A stretch of 64,000 nucleotides of DNA from Pseudomonadota bacterium (GTDB lineage: Bacteria; Pseudomonadota; Gammaproteobacteria; Burkholderiales; Burkholderiaceae_C). Made by a program: the position numbers and the translations under genes. The stretch is taken from assembly GCA_031119395.1 (NCBI GenBank), contig JAVHYA010000010.1, forward strand, positions 22,480 to 86,479, given 5' to 3'. This document shows, in pieces, positions 20,072 through 32,149 of the stretch (its first letter is position 1; the number at the start of each line of letters is the position of its first letter). Below the pieces are notes generated by a model that had not been told where the DNA came from, made no database searches, and saw only the letters and a list, made by a program, of their open reading frames with translations.

Positions 20072-20536
20072 ATGAGCGATTCCAGCCCGCCCCGCCTGTA
20101 CCTCGAAGACCTCCACGTCGGCGACCGCTTCACCAGCGGCGAGCACGCGCTCGACGCCGCGCAGATCATCGCCTTCGCGCGCGAATTCGATCCGCAGCCC
20201 TTCCACACCGACCCGGAGAAGGCGGAGCACACCTTCTTCCGCGGCCTGGCGGCGAGCGGCTGGCACACCGCGGCGCTGACGATGAAGCTGCTGGTCGAGA
20301 GCGGCATTCCGCTGGCCGACGGCATCATCGGCTCCGGTGGCGAGGTCGCCTGGCCGCAACCCACGCGGCCGGACGACGTGCTGCACGTCGAGAGCGAGGT
20401 GATGGAGATCATCCCTTCGCGCTCCAAGCCCGAGCGCGGCATGGTCGTGATGCGCTGCGAGACGCGCAACCAGCGCGGCGAAGTGCTGCAGCGCTTCTCG
20501 CCGAAGATGGTGGTGTCGCGCCGGCCGAAGGCCTGA
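20072..20536 (+). CDS. MaoC-family dehydratase
   Basis: A 154-residue single hot-dog domain protein. The hydratase-2 motif is seen as FAREFDPQPFHTDPEKAEHTFF (about residues 33-54), with Asp and His as likely catalytic residues, followed by LAASGWHTAALTMKLL. It would hydrate an enoyl-CoA or dehydrate a 3-hydroxyacyl-CoA. It lies 67 bp after the thiolase and is probably co-transcribed with it. Next comes a convergent DUF455 gene only 6 bp away. Confidence 0.88.
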   Translation: MSDSSPPRLYLEDLHVGDRFTSGEHALDAAQIIAFAREFDPQPFHTDPEKAEHTFFRGLAASGWHTAALTMKLLVESGIPLADGIIGSGGEVAWPQPTRPDDVLHVESEVMEIIPSRSKPERGMVVMRCETRNQRGEVLQRFSPKMVVSRRPKA

Positions 20537-20542
20537 GACGGC

Positions 20543-21361
20543 TCAGGCTGGTTGCTGCATTGCTTGCAGTTCGGCGTCGCTGAAGCCGGCCCGGGCCCGC
20601 GCCTCGAGGTTGAAGGGCGGCTTGAGCCGCGGCGCCTCGTGGCGGCGGTACAGCACGCGGTAGTGCGCCAGCGCATCGAGCCCCTCGCGATCGCACAGCC
20701 AGGCGTACCAGCGGTTGCCGATGGCCACGTGGCCGATCTCGTCGCGCAGGATGATGTCGAGGATGTCCACCGCGCGCAGCGCATCGGGCGTGTTCACCCG
20801 GCGCAGCTTGGCCTGGATCAGCGGCGTGGCGTCGAGCCCGCGGGCCTCCAGCGTGCGCGGCACCAGCGCCATGCGGGCGACCACGTCGTCCTTCGTCTTC
20901 TCGCACATGGTCCACAGGCCGTCGTGACCGGGGAAGTCGCCGTAGCGCCAGCCCATCGCCTGCAGGTGGGCATGGATCAGCGAGAAGTGGTACGCCTCCT
21001 CGTCGGCCACGCGCAGCCAGTCCCGGTAGTAGGCCGCGGGCATGCCGTCGTAGCGCCACATCGCGTCGAGGGCGAGGTTGATGGCGTTGAACTCGATGTG
21101 GCAGATCGAATGGACCAGCGCGGCGCGGCCTTCGTCGGTGAAGGGCGAGCGCGTCGGCACCTCGGTCGCCGACACGCGCACCGGCCGGGCCGGCCGGCCC
21201 GGCACGCCGGGCTCGTCGGCGGCGTCGCGCACGGGCTCGCACCAGGTCTCGTCCGCCAGGGATTCCTTCGCTGCCTGCGCCGCCAGGGCGCGCGTTGCGG
21301 CCACTTTCTCTTCGGGATCGGCGAGGCGGAGCGCATGCAGGGCACGCAGGCGGGGGTGCAT
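20543..21361 (-). CDS. DUF455 ferritin-like protein
   Basis: A 272-residue protein of the DUF455 family, a ferritin-like diiron fold of unknown function. Likely metal-binding helices include HSICHIEFNAINLALDAMWRY (about residues 84-104), DEEAYHFSLIHAHL (about 119-132) and RDEIGHVAIGNRWY (about 209-222), which supply Glu and His ligands in ferritin-like spacing. The ATG at 21361 abuts an inverted repeat containing a TAGAAT hexamer on this strand, so the mRNA may begin at or next to the start codon. It diverges from the gamma carbonic anhydrase gene. Confidence 0.87.
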   Translation of the reverse strand: MHPRLRALHALRLADPEEKVAATRALAAQAAKESLADETWCEPVRDAADEPGVPGRPARPVRVSATEVPTRSPFTDEGRAALVHSICHIEFNAINLALDAMWRYDGMPAAYYRDWLRVADEEAYHFSLIHAHLQAMGWRYGDFPGHDGLWTMCEKTKDDVVARMALVPRTLEARGLDATPLIQAKLRRVNTPDALRAVDILDIILRDEIGHVAIGNRWYAWLCDREGLDALAHYRVLYRRHEAPRLKPPFNLEARARAGFSDAELQAMQQPA

Positions 21362-21378
21362 CCCTACAATTCTAGGGA
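21361..21378. promoter_or_regulatory. Divergent promoter with inverted repeat (DUF455 / carbonic anhydrase)
   Basis: TCCCTA-caattc-TAGGGA gives TACAAT on the plus strand (21365-21370) and TAGAAT on the minus strand (21374-21369), so two -10-like hexamers overlap. The minus hexamer sits 7 nt before the DUF455 ATG. Confidence 0.5.
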
Positions 21379-21455
21379 TCGCACCGCCGACGGCCCTGCG
21401 CCCGTGCGGCGAGCGCCTTCATCCCCCCACATCCGAACACGCTGGAGACTTCCCG

Positions 21456-21980
21456 ATGGCCCTGTATGAACTCGACGGCGTCGCGCCGCAACTCGCCGCC
21501 GGCGCCTGGGTGGCCGACAGCGCCCAGGTGATCGGCAACGTGAAGATGGACGTGGACAGCAGCGTGTGGTTCGGCGCCGTGCTGCGCGGCGACACCGAGA
21601 CGCTCACGATCGGCCGCAACAGCAACATCCAGGACCTGTCGGTGCTGCACGCGGACGTCGGCTGCCCGCTGACCATCGGCGAGAACGTGACCGTGGGCCA
21701 CCAGGTCATGCTGCACGGCTGCACGATCGGCGACAACTCGCTCATCGGCATCCAGGCCGTGGTCTTGAACAACGCGAGGATCGGCCGCAACTGCATCGTC
21801 GGCGCCGGCAGCGTGGTGACGGAGGGCAAGGAGTTTCCGGACAACTCCCTCATCATCGGCGCGCCCGCCAAGGTGGTGCGCACGCTCGACGACGCGGCCG
21901 CCGCCAGGCTGCGCCAGAGCGCGGAGCACTATGTGGACAACGCCCGGCGCTTCGCCTCGGGCCTGAAGAAGATCGCCTGA
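21456..21980 (+). CDS. Gamma-class carbonic anhydrase-like hexapeptide protein
   Basis: A 174-residue left-handed beta-helix protein with hexapeptide repeats (for example VIGNVKMDVDSSVWFGAVLRGD, then ENVTVGHQVMLHGCTIGDNSLIGIQAVV). The three His ligands expected for the YrdA/CaiE-like gamma carbonic anhydrases are present at LHAD, VGHQ and LHGC (about residues 65, 82 and 87). Whether it hydrates CO2 or only binds zinc is unknown for most members. The ATG follows CTGGAGA by a short spacer. The next gene is hslO. Confidence 0.9.
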   Translation: MALYELDGVAPQLAAGAWVADSAQVIGNVKMDVDSSVWFGAVLRGDTETLTIGRNSNIQDLSVLHADVGCPLTIGENVTVGHQVMLHGCTIGDNSLIGIQAVVLNNARIGRNCIVGAGSVVTEGKEFPDNSLIIGAPAKVVRTLDDAAAARLRQSAEHYVDNARRFASGLKKIA

Positions 21981-22104
21981 ATGAAGTTCCCTCGCAGCTC
22001 CTGCCCCGTTTCCTCCATCAAGGCGCCCGCGCAACCGGCCGGGCCGGGCCGCCGGGTGCGCCCCGTCGAGGGGGAGCGTCGAACAGGCACGGGGGTCTAA
22101 GGCC

Positions 22105-23091
22105 ATGTCCGAACTGCATACCTTTCTTTTCGACGGCCTTCCCGTGCGCGGCATGGTGGTGAGGCTCGACCAGGCCTGGCAGGAGGTGCTGGCGCGCCGC
22201 GCCTCCAACACCCACACGGGCGCCTACCCCGCCCCCGTGGCCGAACTCCTGGGCGAGATGACCGCGGCCGCCACGCTCATGCAGGCCAACATCAAGTTCA
22301 AGGGCTCGCTGATCCTGCAGATCTTCGGCGACGGGCCGGTCAAGGTCGCGGTGGCCGAGGCGCAGCCCGACCTGGGCGTTCGCACCACGGCCAGCGTGGT
22401 CGGTGACATCGCGGCCGATGCCAGCCTGCCGGACCTGGTCAACGTGAACAACAAGGGCCGCTGCGCCATCACGCTCGACCCCAAGGACCGCCTGCCCGGC
22501 CAGCAGCCCTACCAGGGCGTGGTGCCGCTCTTCGGCGACCGTGGCGAGAAGCTCGGCAAGCTCAGCGACGTGCTGCAGCACTACATGCTGCAGAGCGAGC
22601 AGCTCGACACCACCCTGGTGCTGGCGGCCGACGACAAGGTGGCGGCGGGCCTGCTGATCCAGCGCCTGCCGGTGACGGGCGAAGGCAACCTGGCCGGCGG
22701 CGCCGCGCGCGCGAACGAGGACGACATCGGCCTGAACGAGGACTACAACCGCATCGCCACGCTGGCCGCCAGCCTGACGCGGGAGGAATTGCTCACGCTG
22801 GACGTCGAGACCATCCTGCGGCGCCTCTTCTGGGAAGAGAAGCTGCTGCGCTTCGAGCCGCGCAGCGGCATGCTCGGCCCGCATTTCGCCTGCACCTGCA
22901 GCCGCGAGCGCGTGACCAACATGCTGCGCGGGCTGGGCCAGGAGGAGGCCGAGAGCATCCTGGCCGAACGCGGCAACATCGAGGTGGGCTGCGACTTCTG
23001 CGGCAAGCAGTACCGCTTCGATCCAGTCGACGCGGCGCAGATCTTCACCTCGCCCGGCGACCAGATGCCGGGCAGCAGCGTCGTGCAGTAG
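22105..23091 (+). CDS. hslO: Redox-regulated chaperone Hsp33
   Basis: Hsp33 is a cytoplasmic holdase activated when oxidation releases zinc from its C-terminal cysteines. The 328-residue protein starts MSELHTFLFDGLPVRGMVV and has the zinc site as CTC (about residue 271) and CDFC (about 296), matching CXC-X(n)-CXXC. The 124 bp before it contain GC-rich, possibly repetitive sequence with cgagggggagcg, also seen near 29277. It is convergent with the NadR-like gene. Confidence 0.96.
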   Translation: MSELHTFLFDGLPVRGMVVRLDQAWQEVLARRASNTHTGAYPAPVAELLGEMTAAATLMQANIKFKGSLILQIFGDGPVKVAVAEAQPDLGVRTTASVVGDIAADASLPDLVNVNNKGRCAITLDPKDRLPGQQPYQGVVPLFGDRGEKLGKLSDVLQHYMLQSEQLDTTLVLAADDKVAAGLLIQRLPVTGEGNLAGGAARANEDDIGLNEDYNRIATLAASLTREELLTLDVETILRRLFWEEKLLRFEPRSGMLGPHFACTCSRERVTNMLRGLGQEEAESILAERGNIEVGCDFCGKQYRFDPVDAAQIFTSPGDQMPGSSVVQ

Positions 23092-23098
23092 GGCGGGT

Positions 23099-23776
23099 TC
23101 AGCCCTGGCGGCCTGCCAGCAGGTCGGTGAAGAGGCGGTGCTCGCAGTCCGGGTCGGAGCACTTCTCGCAGGGCCAGTTCCACGCCTGCGATTCAGTGCC
23201 ATTTCGGCTTTCAGCGCCCGTCCGCTCTGCGCGTTCAGCTATGGAATTGATAGCATTCCAGGCGTTGGCGAGCCGGTCCGGGCCGCTGCCGTGCACCACC
23301 GTGTAGGGCACGCCGCCGCGCGCCAGCGCCGCGCGGACCAGCGCATCCACCGGCTCGCGCACATGGGGGCCGTCGCGCTGCAGGCCGTCGGCCACCCAGG
23401 GCAGGTCGAGGGCGGTGAGCAGCGTGATCGTGCAGCGCCGCTGGGCCGCGAGCGCCGCGTCGTAGAGCGAGCCGTCGCCGAAGAGCAGCTCGCTGTAGAC
23501 GGCGGTCATGAGGGCCGTGGTGTCGGCCACGGCCACGCCGCCTGCTGCGGCCACGGCGATGCGGCGCGTCTGCTCGTCGGCAATGGCCGCCTGCTCGTCG
23601 GGCCGCGGGGTACGGGCTTCGCGGTCGCACCACTCGCGCAGGTACTCGCCCACGAAGGTCGCGGCGGTGCCGCGCGACTGCAGGCGTGCCGCGACGGCGC
23701 GGGCCAGTTCGGTCTTGCCGGTGCTCTCGGCGCCGATCACGGCGATCACGCAGCCGGGGGGCAGGCGGGGCGTCAT
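23099..23776 (-). CDS. NadR-like AAA ATPase / ribosylnicotinamide kinase domain protein
   Basis: A 225-residue P-loop protein resembling the kinase domain of NadR, which phosphorylates nicotinamide riboside. The Walker A is GAESTGKTELARAVA (about residues 14-28) and VGEYLREWCD and LLTALDLPWVADGLQRD match the NadR kinase family. The ATG overlaps the end of pnuC by 4 bp, consistent with vitamin uptake coupled to phosphorylation. The C-terminus is unusual: dispersed repeat copy C encodes about 21 residues, followed by CEKCSDPDCEHRLF, a Cys4/His-like cluster. Confidence 0.85.
   Translation of the reverse strand: MTPRLPPGCVIAVIGAESTGKTELARAVAARLQSRGTAATFVGEYLREWCDREARTPRPDEQAAIADEQTRRIAVAAAGGVAVADTTALMTAVYSELLFGDGSLYDAALAAQRRCTITLLTALDLPWVADGLQRDGPHVREPVDALVRAALARGGVPYTVVHGSGPDRLANAWNAINSIAERAERTGAESRNGTESQAWNWPCEKCSDPDCEHRLFTDLLAGRQG
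23191..23254 (-). repeat. 64-bp dispersed repeat, copy C (inside NadR-like gene)
   Basis: Read on the minus strand it starts gctatcaattccatagctg, then cgcgc...cgggcgctg. The right end is more diverged than in other copies. It is in frame and encodes the AINSIAERAERTGAE stretch. Confidence 0.7.
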
Positions 23777-24417
23777 GCCGTTCGTGCGGCGCGCGCCGCC
23801 ACCGTGGGCAGGCGCCGGCGCCAGGCGAGGTAGCCCGCGACGCTGAGCGCGGCGAACACGGCGTACAGGCCCACCGTGAGCCACAGTCCCTTGTGCACGA
23901 ACAGGCCCACGCTCACCAGGTTGACGGCCAGCCACACGCCCCAGTTCTCGATGAACTTGCGCGCCAGCAGCACCTGCCCGACCACGCTCAGCCCGGTGAC
24001 GAAGCCGTCGGACCAGGGCACGTCGGTGTCGGTGAAGCGGCGCAGGAACAGGGCCAGGGCCGGCCACAGCAGCGCCGCCGCACCTGCGGTGGCCAGCCAG
24101 CCGCGCGCCGACAGCCGCGCCACCTGCAGGCTGCTGCCGTCGGCCCGGTGCCCGCGCAGCCACTGGAACCAGCCCCAGGCGGCCATCACGGCGAAGAAGA
24201 CCTGCAGGCTGGCGTCGCCGTAGATGCGGTGCGCGGCGAACACGCCCACGTAGAGCAGCGAACTGAGCATCGCCAGCGGCCAGCCCCAGTGGATTTCGCG
24301 CATGTTGCAGGCGACCATGGCCAGCGCCAGCACGGCGGCGATGAGCTCGAGCCAGGAGGCGGGCGCGCCGCCGATGTGGAAGGCCGGGGCGGCCAGGAGG
24401 TCGAGCAACTCGGGCAC
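23773..24417 (-). CDS. pnuC: PnuC-family nicotinamide riboside transporter
   Basis: A 214-residue inner-membrane protein with seven to eight helices. The PnuC-type binding motif is visible as WGWPLAMLSSLLYVGVF and, near the C-terminus, ENWGVWLAVNLVSVGLFVHKGLWLTVGLY. PnuC moves nicotinamide riboside by facilitated diffusion and depends on intracellular phosphorylation, which the overlapping NadR-like gene would provide. The 177 bp upstream contain no recognised NAD-responsive riboswitch that I could identify by eye. Confidence 0.88.
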   Translation of the reverse strand: MPELLDLLAAPAFHIGGAPASWLELIAAVLALAMVACNMREIHWGWPLAMLSSLLYVGVFAAHRIYGDASLQVFFAVMAAWGWFQWLRGHRADGSSLQVARLSARGWLATAGAAALLWPALALFLRRFTDTDVPWSDGFVTGLSVVGQVLLARKFIENWGVWLAVNLVSVGLFVHKGLWLTVGLYAVFAALSVAGYLAWRRRLPTVAARAARTA

Positions 24418-24594
24418 GAGGTGAACTTCAGCGACAGGCCATCGACGGCAGCGGCGAACGATCGACTGTGCTGGAGGCCGCGGAGCAGGCCATGCGGGAG
24501 CCTCCGCAAAACCGGCTTCGCCGGGCCGCAGGATGTGCCCCCTGCGCGGGGTATCGGGCGGCTACGCGCAGTGAGCCGCCCAAAGGAGGGGAGC

Positions 24595-24873
24595 TCATTT
24601 TGCGATCTGGACCAGGATCTCGTTGGGCTTGACCATGCCCAGTTCCTGCCGCGCGCGCTCCTCGACCATCTCGATGCCTTCCTTGAGATCGTTCACCTCG
24701 GATTCGAGCCGCTCGTTGGCGACCTGCGCCTTGGCGTTCGCGTCCTTCTGGTCGTTGAGCTTCTTCTGCAGCTGGGCCACTTCGGGCACGCTCCCGCGCC
24801 CGGTCCACAGCTGGAACTGCAACAGCACCAGCAGGAGGACCAGGACGATCGGAACGACGAAACGGGAGCGCAT
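24595..24873 (-). CDS. ftsB: Cell division protein FtsB
   Basis: A 92-residue bitopic septum protein that forms a complex with FtsL and FtsQ. It has one N-terminal transmembrane helix (about residues 5-22), a coiled coil (about 30-68) and the conserved ERARQELGMVKPNEILVQI tail. It is the last gene of the minus-strand pyrG-kdsA-DUF1330-eno-ftsB series, an order common in proteobacteria. Confidence 0.95.
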   Translation of the reverse strand: MRSRFVVPIVLVLLLVLLQFQLWTGRGSVPEVAQLQKKLNDQKDANAKAQVANERLESEVNDLKEGIEMVEERARQELGMVKPNEILVQIAK

Positions 24874-24980
24874 GGCCCGTCAGGGGGCGATGCGGGCGCC
24901 GGCGGGCCGCCCCACGGCGCGCCGCGCCTGACCCTCGGGGGGTGGCGCGGCATGCGAAGCGACAAGCCGGGGGGCTGGCA

Positions 24981-26267
<1,287 letters not shown>

Positions 26268-26316
26268 TCAGTGGCTCTCCAGTTTTTTGAAATCGGTATG
26301 CAGCAGGGCGGGAAGC

Positions 26317-26607
26317 TCAGAGCCCCTCGACGGCGATCATGTTCATGATGGCCGCGCCGGCACGCGCGTCGCGCGCCTTGCGGTATTCCTCGGTCTCGTA
26401 GAAGGCCTTGGCTTTCTCGAAGCTGGCGAACTTCAGCACGATCACGCGCTTGGGCTGCCAGTCGCCCTCGAGTGGCTGCACCTCGCCGCCGCGCACGCAC
26501 ACCTCGGCGCCATGCGCCTGCATGGCGGCTGAGGACCATTTCTTGTATTCCTCGTACTGCGTGGGGTTGGTGACGTCGACGTAGGCGATGACGTAGCCGC
26601 TGGCCAT
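26317..26607 (-). CDS. DUF1330 family protein
   Basis: A 96-residue dimeric ferredoxin-like (ABM superfamily) protein of the DUF1330 family. Visible features are YVIAYVDVTNPTQYEEYKKW, GGEVQPLEGDWQPKRVIVLKF (about residues 40-60) and the AKAFYETEEYRKARDAR helix. Its biochemical role is unknown. It is inserted between kdsA and eno, 28 bp after kdsA, so it is probably co-expressed with them. Confidence 0.9.
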   Translation of the reverse strand: MASGYVIAYVDVTNPTQYEEYKKWSSAAMQAHGAEVCVRGGEVQPLEGDWQPKRVIVLKFASFEKAKAFYETEEYRKARDARAGAAIMNMIAVEGL

Positions 26608-26635
26608 GGAATGTGTCTCCGAGAGGGATGGGGAA

Positions 26636-27493
26636 TCAGGCGTCGAAGGCGTTCTCGAGGAAGCCGTTCTTCTTGGTGATGCGATCGAGCGCGACGAGCG
26701 TCTCGAGCAGTGCCTTCATGTGCTTGAGCGGCACGGCGTTGGGGCCGTCCGACAGGGCCTTGTTCGGGTCGGGATGCGTCTCCATGAAGAGGCCCGACAC
26801 CCCCACGGCCACGGCTGCGCGCGAGAGCACGGGCACGAACTCGCGCTGGCCGCCCGAGCTGGTGCCCTGGCCGCCGGGCAGCTGCACCGAATGGGTGGCG
26901 TCGAACACCACCGGCGCGCCGGTCTCGCGCATGATCGCCAGGCCCCGCATGTCCGAGACGAGGTTGTTGTAGCCGAAGCTCGCGCCCCGCTCGCAGGCCA
27001 TGAAGCTGTCTTCGGGCAGCCCTTTCTCCCTGGCGGCCGCGCGCGCCTTGTCGATCACGTTCTTCATGTCGTGCGGCGCGAGGAACTGGCCCTTCTTGAT
27101 GTTCACCGGCTTGCCCGACTGCGCCGCGGCGCGGATGAAGTCGGTCTGGCGGCACAGGAAGGCGGGGGTCTGCAGCACGTCGACCACCTTGGCGGCCTCG
27201 GTGATGTCGTCCTCGGAGTGCACGTCGGTCAGCACCGGCAGGGCCAGCTCGCGCTTGACCTTGGCCAGGATTTCCAGCCCCTTCTCGCGGCCCGGGCCGC
27301 GAAAGCTCGTGCCCGACGAGCGGTTGGCCTTGTCGAAGCTGCTCTTGAAGATGAAGGGGATGCCCAGGGAGCCGGTGATCTCCTTCAGCGTCCCGGCGGT
27401 GTCGAGCTGGAGCTGCTCCGACTCCACCACGCAGGGGCCGGCGATGAGGAAGAAGGGCTGGTCGAGGCCGACGTCGAAGCCGCAGAGTTTCAT
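26636..27493 (-). CDS. kdsA: 3-deoxy-8-phosphooctulonate synthase (KDO8P synthase)
   Basis: KdsA condenses arabinose 5-phosphate with phosphoenolpyruvate to make KDO-8-phosphate for lipopolysaccharide. The 285-residue protein shows [30 protein letters not shown], the [12 protein letters not shown] segment and METHPDP. It has AGPC at 18-21, with Cys21 where metal-independent enzymes have Asn, which points to the metal-dependent class. It is 17 bp downstream of pyrG. Confidence 0.96.
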   Translation of the reverse strand: MKLCGFDVGLDQPFFLIAGPCVVESEQLQLDTAGTLKEITGSLGIPFIFKSSFDKANRSSGTSFRGPGREKGLEILAKVKRELALPVLTDVHSEDDITEAAKVVDVLQTPAFLCRQTDFIRAAAQSGKPVNIKKGQFLAPHDMKNVIDKARAAAREKGLPEDSFMACERGASFGYNNLVSDMRGLAIMRETGAPVVFDATHSVQLPGGQGTSSGGQREFVPVLSRAAVAVGVSGLFMETHPDPNKALSDGPNAVPLKHMKALLETLVALDRITKKNGFLENAFDA

Positions 27494-27510
27494 GTGCGCT
27501 CCCTGCCGGA

Positions 27511-29328
<1,818 letters not shown>

Positions 29329-29342
29329 CTACATTCCGCGCC

Positions 29343-30572
29343 ATGCAAGACCTCGCCGGCAAACACATCGTCCTGGGGCTCACCGGTGGGGTGGCCTGCT
29401 ACAAGTCGGCCGAGCTGTGTCGGCTGCTGGTGAAGGCCGGCGCGCAGGTCCAGGTCGTGATGACCGAGGCAGCGGCGCAGTTCATCACGCCGGTGACGAT
29501 GCAGGCGCTGTCCGGCCGGCCGGTCTACCAGTCGCAGTGGGATGCGCGCGAGCCCAACAACATGCCGCACATCAACCTGAGCCGCGAGGCCGATGCGATC
29601 GTGCTCGCGCCCGCCAGCGCCGACTTCATCGCGCGGCTGGTGCAGGGCCGTTCGGACGAGCTGCTGAGCCTGATGTGCCTGGCGCGGCCGATCGACCGCG
29701 TGCCCCTGCTGGTCGCGCCTGCCATGAACCGCGAGATGTGGGCCCACCCGGCCACGCAGCGCAACCTGCGCCAGCTCGACACCGATGGCGCGCGGGTGCT
29801 GGGCGTGGGCAGCGGTTGGCAGGCCTGCGGCGAGACCGGTGACGGCCGCATGCTGGAGCCGGCGCAACTGCTCGAGGAGATCGTCGCCCAGTTCCAGCCC
29901 AAGGTGCTGGCCGGGCAGCATGTGGTGGTCACGGCCGGCCCGACCTTCGAGGCGCTCGACCCGATCCGCGGCATCACCAACCACTCGTCCGGCAAGATGG
30001 GATTCGCCATCGCTCGCGCCGCGCGCGAGGCCGGCGCGCAGGTCACGCTGATCGCCGGCCCGGTGCACCTGGAGACGCCGCGCGGGGTCCAGCGCACCGA
30101 CGTGCTTTCAGCAGAAAAAATGCTTGCAGCGGCCGTGGATGCTGCGCAGGCAGCTACTGTTTTCATAGCAACCGCCGCCGTGGCCGACTGGCGCCCCGCC
30201 GAGCAGGCGACCCAGAAGATCAAGAAGAACGGCGACGGCCAGACGCCTGTGCTGCACTTCGTCGAGAACCCCGACATCCTGGCCCAGATCGCCCGCAGCG
30301 AGCGGGCCCGCCAGGGCGCGCTCTTTTGCGTCGGCTTCGCGGCCGAGAGCGAGAACCTCGTCGAGCACGCCAAGGCCAAGCGCGAGCGCAAGGGCATCCC
30401 GCTGCTGGTGGGCAACATCGGCCCGCTGACCTTCGGCCAGGACGACAACAGCCTGCTGCTGGTGGACGCCCAGGGCGTGCGTGAACTGCCCCGGGCGCCC
30501 AAGCTGCAGCTCGCGCGCGAGCTGGTGGCCGAGATCGCGGCCCGGCTGCCCGGGAACCGGTCCCTGCCATGA
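29343..30572 (+). CDS. coaBC: Bifunctional phosphopantothenoylcysteine decarboxylase / phosphopantothenate-cysteine ligase
   Basis: CoaBC performs two successive steps of coenzyme A synthesis. The 409-residue protein has the FMN-dependent CoaC domain ([18 protein letters not shown], the HINLSREAD motif with catalytic His, PAMNREMW and [13 protein letters not shown] with the catalytic Cys) and the CoaB domain ([38 protein letters not shown]). A TACATT hexamer ends 7 nt before the ATG. Part of the CoaB domain is encoded by dispersed repeat copy D. It overlaps the next gene by 4 bp. Confidence 0.97.
   Translation: MQDLAGKHIVLGLTGGVACYKSAELCRLLVKAGAQVQVVMTEAAAQFITPVTMQALSGRPVYQSQWDAREPNNMPHINLSREADAIVLAPASADFIARLVQGRSDELLSLMCLARPIDRVPLLVAPAMNREMWAHPATQRNLRQLDTDGARVLGVGSGWQACGETGDGRMLEPAQLLEEIVAQFQPKVLAGQHVVVTAGPTFEALDPIRGITNHSSGKMGFAIARAAREAGAQVTLIAGPVHLETPRGVQRTDVLSAEKMLAAAVDAAQAATVFIATAAVADWRPAEQATQKIKKNGDGQTPVLHFVENPDILAQIARSERARQGALFCVGFAAESENLVEHAKAKRERKGIPLLVGNIGPLTFGQDDNSLLLVDAQGVRELPRAPKLQLARELVAEIAARLPGNRSLP
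30106..30169 (-). repeat. 64-bp dispersed repeat, copy D (inside coaBC)
   Basis: Minus strand begins gctatgaaaacagtagctg, continues tgcgcagc...gccgctg and ends in a tttttctgctgaaa-like tail. It lies in frame in the CoaB domain, over codons for [20 protein letters not shown]. Confidence 0.65.
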
Positions 30573-31024
30573 ACCCCGACTGGAACACCCCGCCCGGCGG
30601 CGATTTCGCCCGCTACGTGGAGCAGCTCACCGCCCGCTCGCTGCGGCAGGTGAGCGCGCCGCAGTCGCACGAGCACCAGATGGATGTCGGCATGGGCGAG
30701 AGCGTCCCGGCTTCGCCGGCGCGCGCCCCCGCCTTGCCGGCAGCGACTGCCGGATCGACGGCCGCCCGGCCGGCCGGCAACGAGGGCGCCATGCGGGGCC
30801 TCGCGCGTTCGCTGGCCATCGGCTGGGCCGGCCTGCTGTTGGTGCTGCTCAGCAGCGGCGCCACCGTCGCCGCGCTCGGTGTGCTGGTCGCCGGGCTCTG
30901 GGCCGGGTTCCAGTTGCGGCGCTGGCTGCTGCCCCCGGGCGGCGCGGCCGGCCTCAAGGCGGCCCTCGAAGACATGGCGCGCCAGCAGGCCGCGCAGAAC
31001 CGACAAGGAAAGAAGAAGCGATGA
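30569..31024 (+). CDS. Hypothetical membrane protein between coaBC and dut
   Basis: A 151-residue protein I do not recognise. The first 75 residues are polar and Pro/Ala-rich; residues about 78-115 are hydrophobic and probably form two close transmembrane helices or a hairpin ([17 protein letters not shown] and [13 protein letters not shown]). The C-terminus is basic and ends QGKKKR. It overlaps coaBC and dut by 4 bp each (ATGA), so it is translated in the same operon. Confidence 0.8.
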   Translation: MNPDWNTPPGGDFARYVEQLTARSLRQVSAPQSHEHQMDVGMGESVPASPARAPALPAATAGSTAARPAGNEGAMRGLARSLAIGWAGLLLVLLSSGATVAALGVLVAGLWAGFQLRRWLLPPGGAAGLKAALEDMARQQAAQNRQGKKKR

Positions 31025-31467
31025 AGATCGACGTGCGCGTGCTCGATGCCCGCATGAAGGACGAACTGCCGCGCTACGCCACCCCTGGCAGCGCCGGCCT
31101 GGACCTGCGCGCCTGCCTGGCCGAGCCACTGACCCTGGCGCCCGGCGCCTGCGAACTGGTGGGCACCGGCCTGGCGATTCACCTGGCCGACCCCGGCTTC
31201 GCGGCGCTGATCCTGCCGCGCTCGGGGCTGGGCCACAAGCACGGCATCGTGCTGGGCAACCTGGTGGGCCTGATCGACAGCGACTACCAGGGCGAGCTCA
31301 AGATCAGCGCCTGGAACCGCAGCCAGACCGCCTTCGTCATCCAGCCCATGGAGCGCCTGGCCCAACTGGTGGTCGTGCCGGTCGTTCAGGCGCAGTTCAA
31401 CCGGGTCGACGCCTTCGCGCCCACCGAGCGCGGCGAGGGCGGCTACGGCTCCACCGGCACGCGCTGA
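31021..31467 (+). CDS. dut: dUTP diphosphatase
   Basis: Dut hydrolyses dUTP to dUMP, keeping uracil out of DNA and feeding dTMP synthesis. The 148-residue protein has the five trimeric dUTPase motifs: [37 protein letters not shown] and the C-terminal GEGGYGSTG. It ends the coaBC-hypothetical-dut operon; coaBC-dut linkage is common in proteobacteria. Confidence 0.97.
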   Translation: MKIDVRVLDARMKDELPRYATPGSAGLDLRACLAEPLTLAPGACELVGTGLAIHLADPGFAALILPRSGLGHKHGIVLGNLVGLIDSDYQGELKISAWNRSQTAFVIQPMERLAQLVVVPVVQAQFNRVDAFAPTERGEGGYGSTGTR

Positions 31468-31629
31468 AAGCGGTTCGTTGCAACTGTGAGGGCCGGGTAA
31501 AGGTTTGAACCCGGTCAAGTGCGCGCGTATCGAAGATCTCAGAATGTTGAACCTGTCATCGCCCGGCGTGGTCGGGCGTTGAGGGAGCAGCAGTCGGCGG
31601 GCGCATCGCTCGCCTCGAGGAGCCTTCAC

Positions 31630-32139
31630 ATGCAACGCCTGACCCGCATCCTGTCGATCACCGCCGCCGCCGTGGCGGTTTCCCTGCTCACCGCCTGCGT
31701 GGCGCCCGCGCCGGTCTACTACCAGCAGTCGAGCTATCCCTACCAGCCGGCGCAGCCGGTCTATCCGGCCGGCTACGGCGCCAATCCGTATGTCGAGCTG
31801 GGCCATGTGGCCAACATCGAGGTCATCCAGTCGCAGACGCCGGGCTACGGCACCTCGGGCGGCGGCGCGGTGGCCGGCGGCGTCCTCGGCGGGGTGGTGG
31901 GCAACCAGTTCGGGCGTGGCAACGGCCGCGCTGCGGCCACGGCCCTGGGCGTGATCGGCGGCGCCCTCCTGGGCAACACGATCGAGGCGCAGAACAACGC
32001 GCCGCGGGTGTACCAGAGCTACCGTGTCTCGGTGCAGACCGACAACGGCGCCTACCGCGCCTTCGACGTGCCCAGCCCGGGCGACCTGCGCATCGGCGAC
32101 CGCGTGCGCATCGACAACGGGCAGATCTCGAGGTATTGA
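31630..32139 (+). CDS. Glycine-zipper 2TM lipoprotein
   Basis: A 169-residue SlyB/Pcp-like lipoprotein. The lipobox LTA-C places the modified Cys at about residue 22. A Tyr/Pro-rich stretch is followed by a conserved IEVIQSQTPG segment, a glycine zipper (GGGAVAGGVLGGVVGNQFG and AATALGVIGGALLGN, about residues 77-117), and a C-terminal domain with FDVPSPGDLRIGDRVRID. The start was set at the ATG at 31630 because the signal peptide begins there. A terminator follows immediately. Confidence 0.88.
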   Translation: MQRLTRILSITAAAVAVSLLTACVAPAPVYYQQSSYPYQPAQPVYPAGYGANPYVELGHVANIEVIQSQTPGYGTSGGGAVAGGVLGGVVGNQFGRGNGRAAATALGVIGGALLGNTIEAQNNAPRVYQSYRVSVQTDNGAYRAFDVPSPGDLRIGDRVRIDNGQISRY

Positions 32140-32149
32140 GCGCTCCACG

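Noticed and set aside
24418..24594. NAD- or TPP-type riboswitch upstream of pnuC
   Set aside because: I could not find the conserved core of either riboswitch; only GC-rich hairpins of the intergenic-repeat kind are present.
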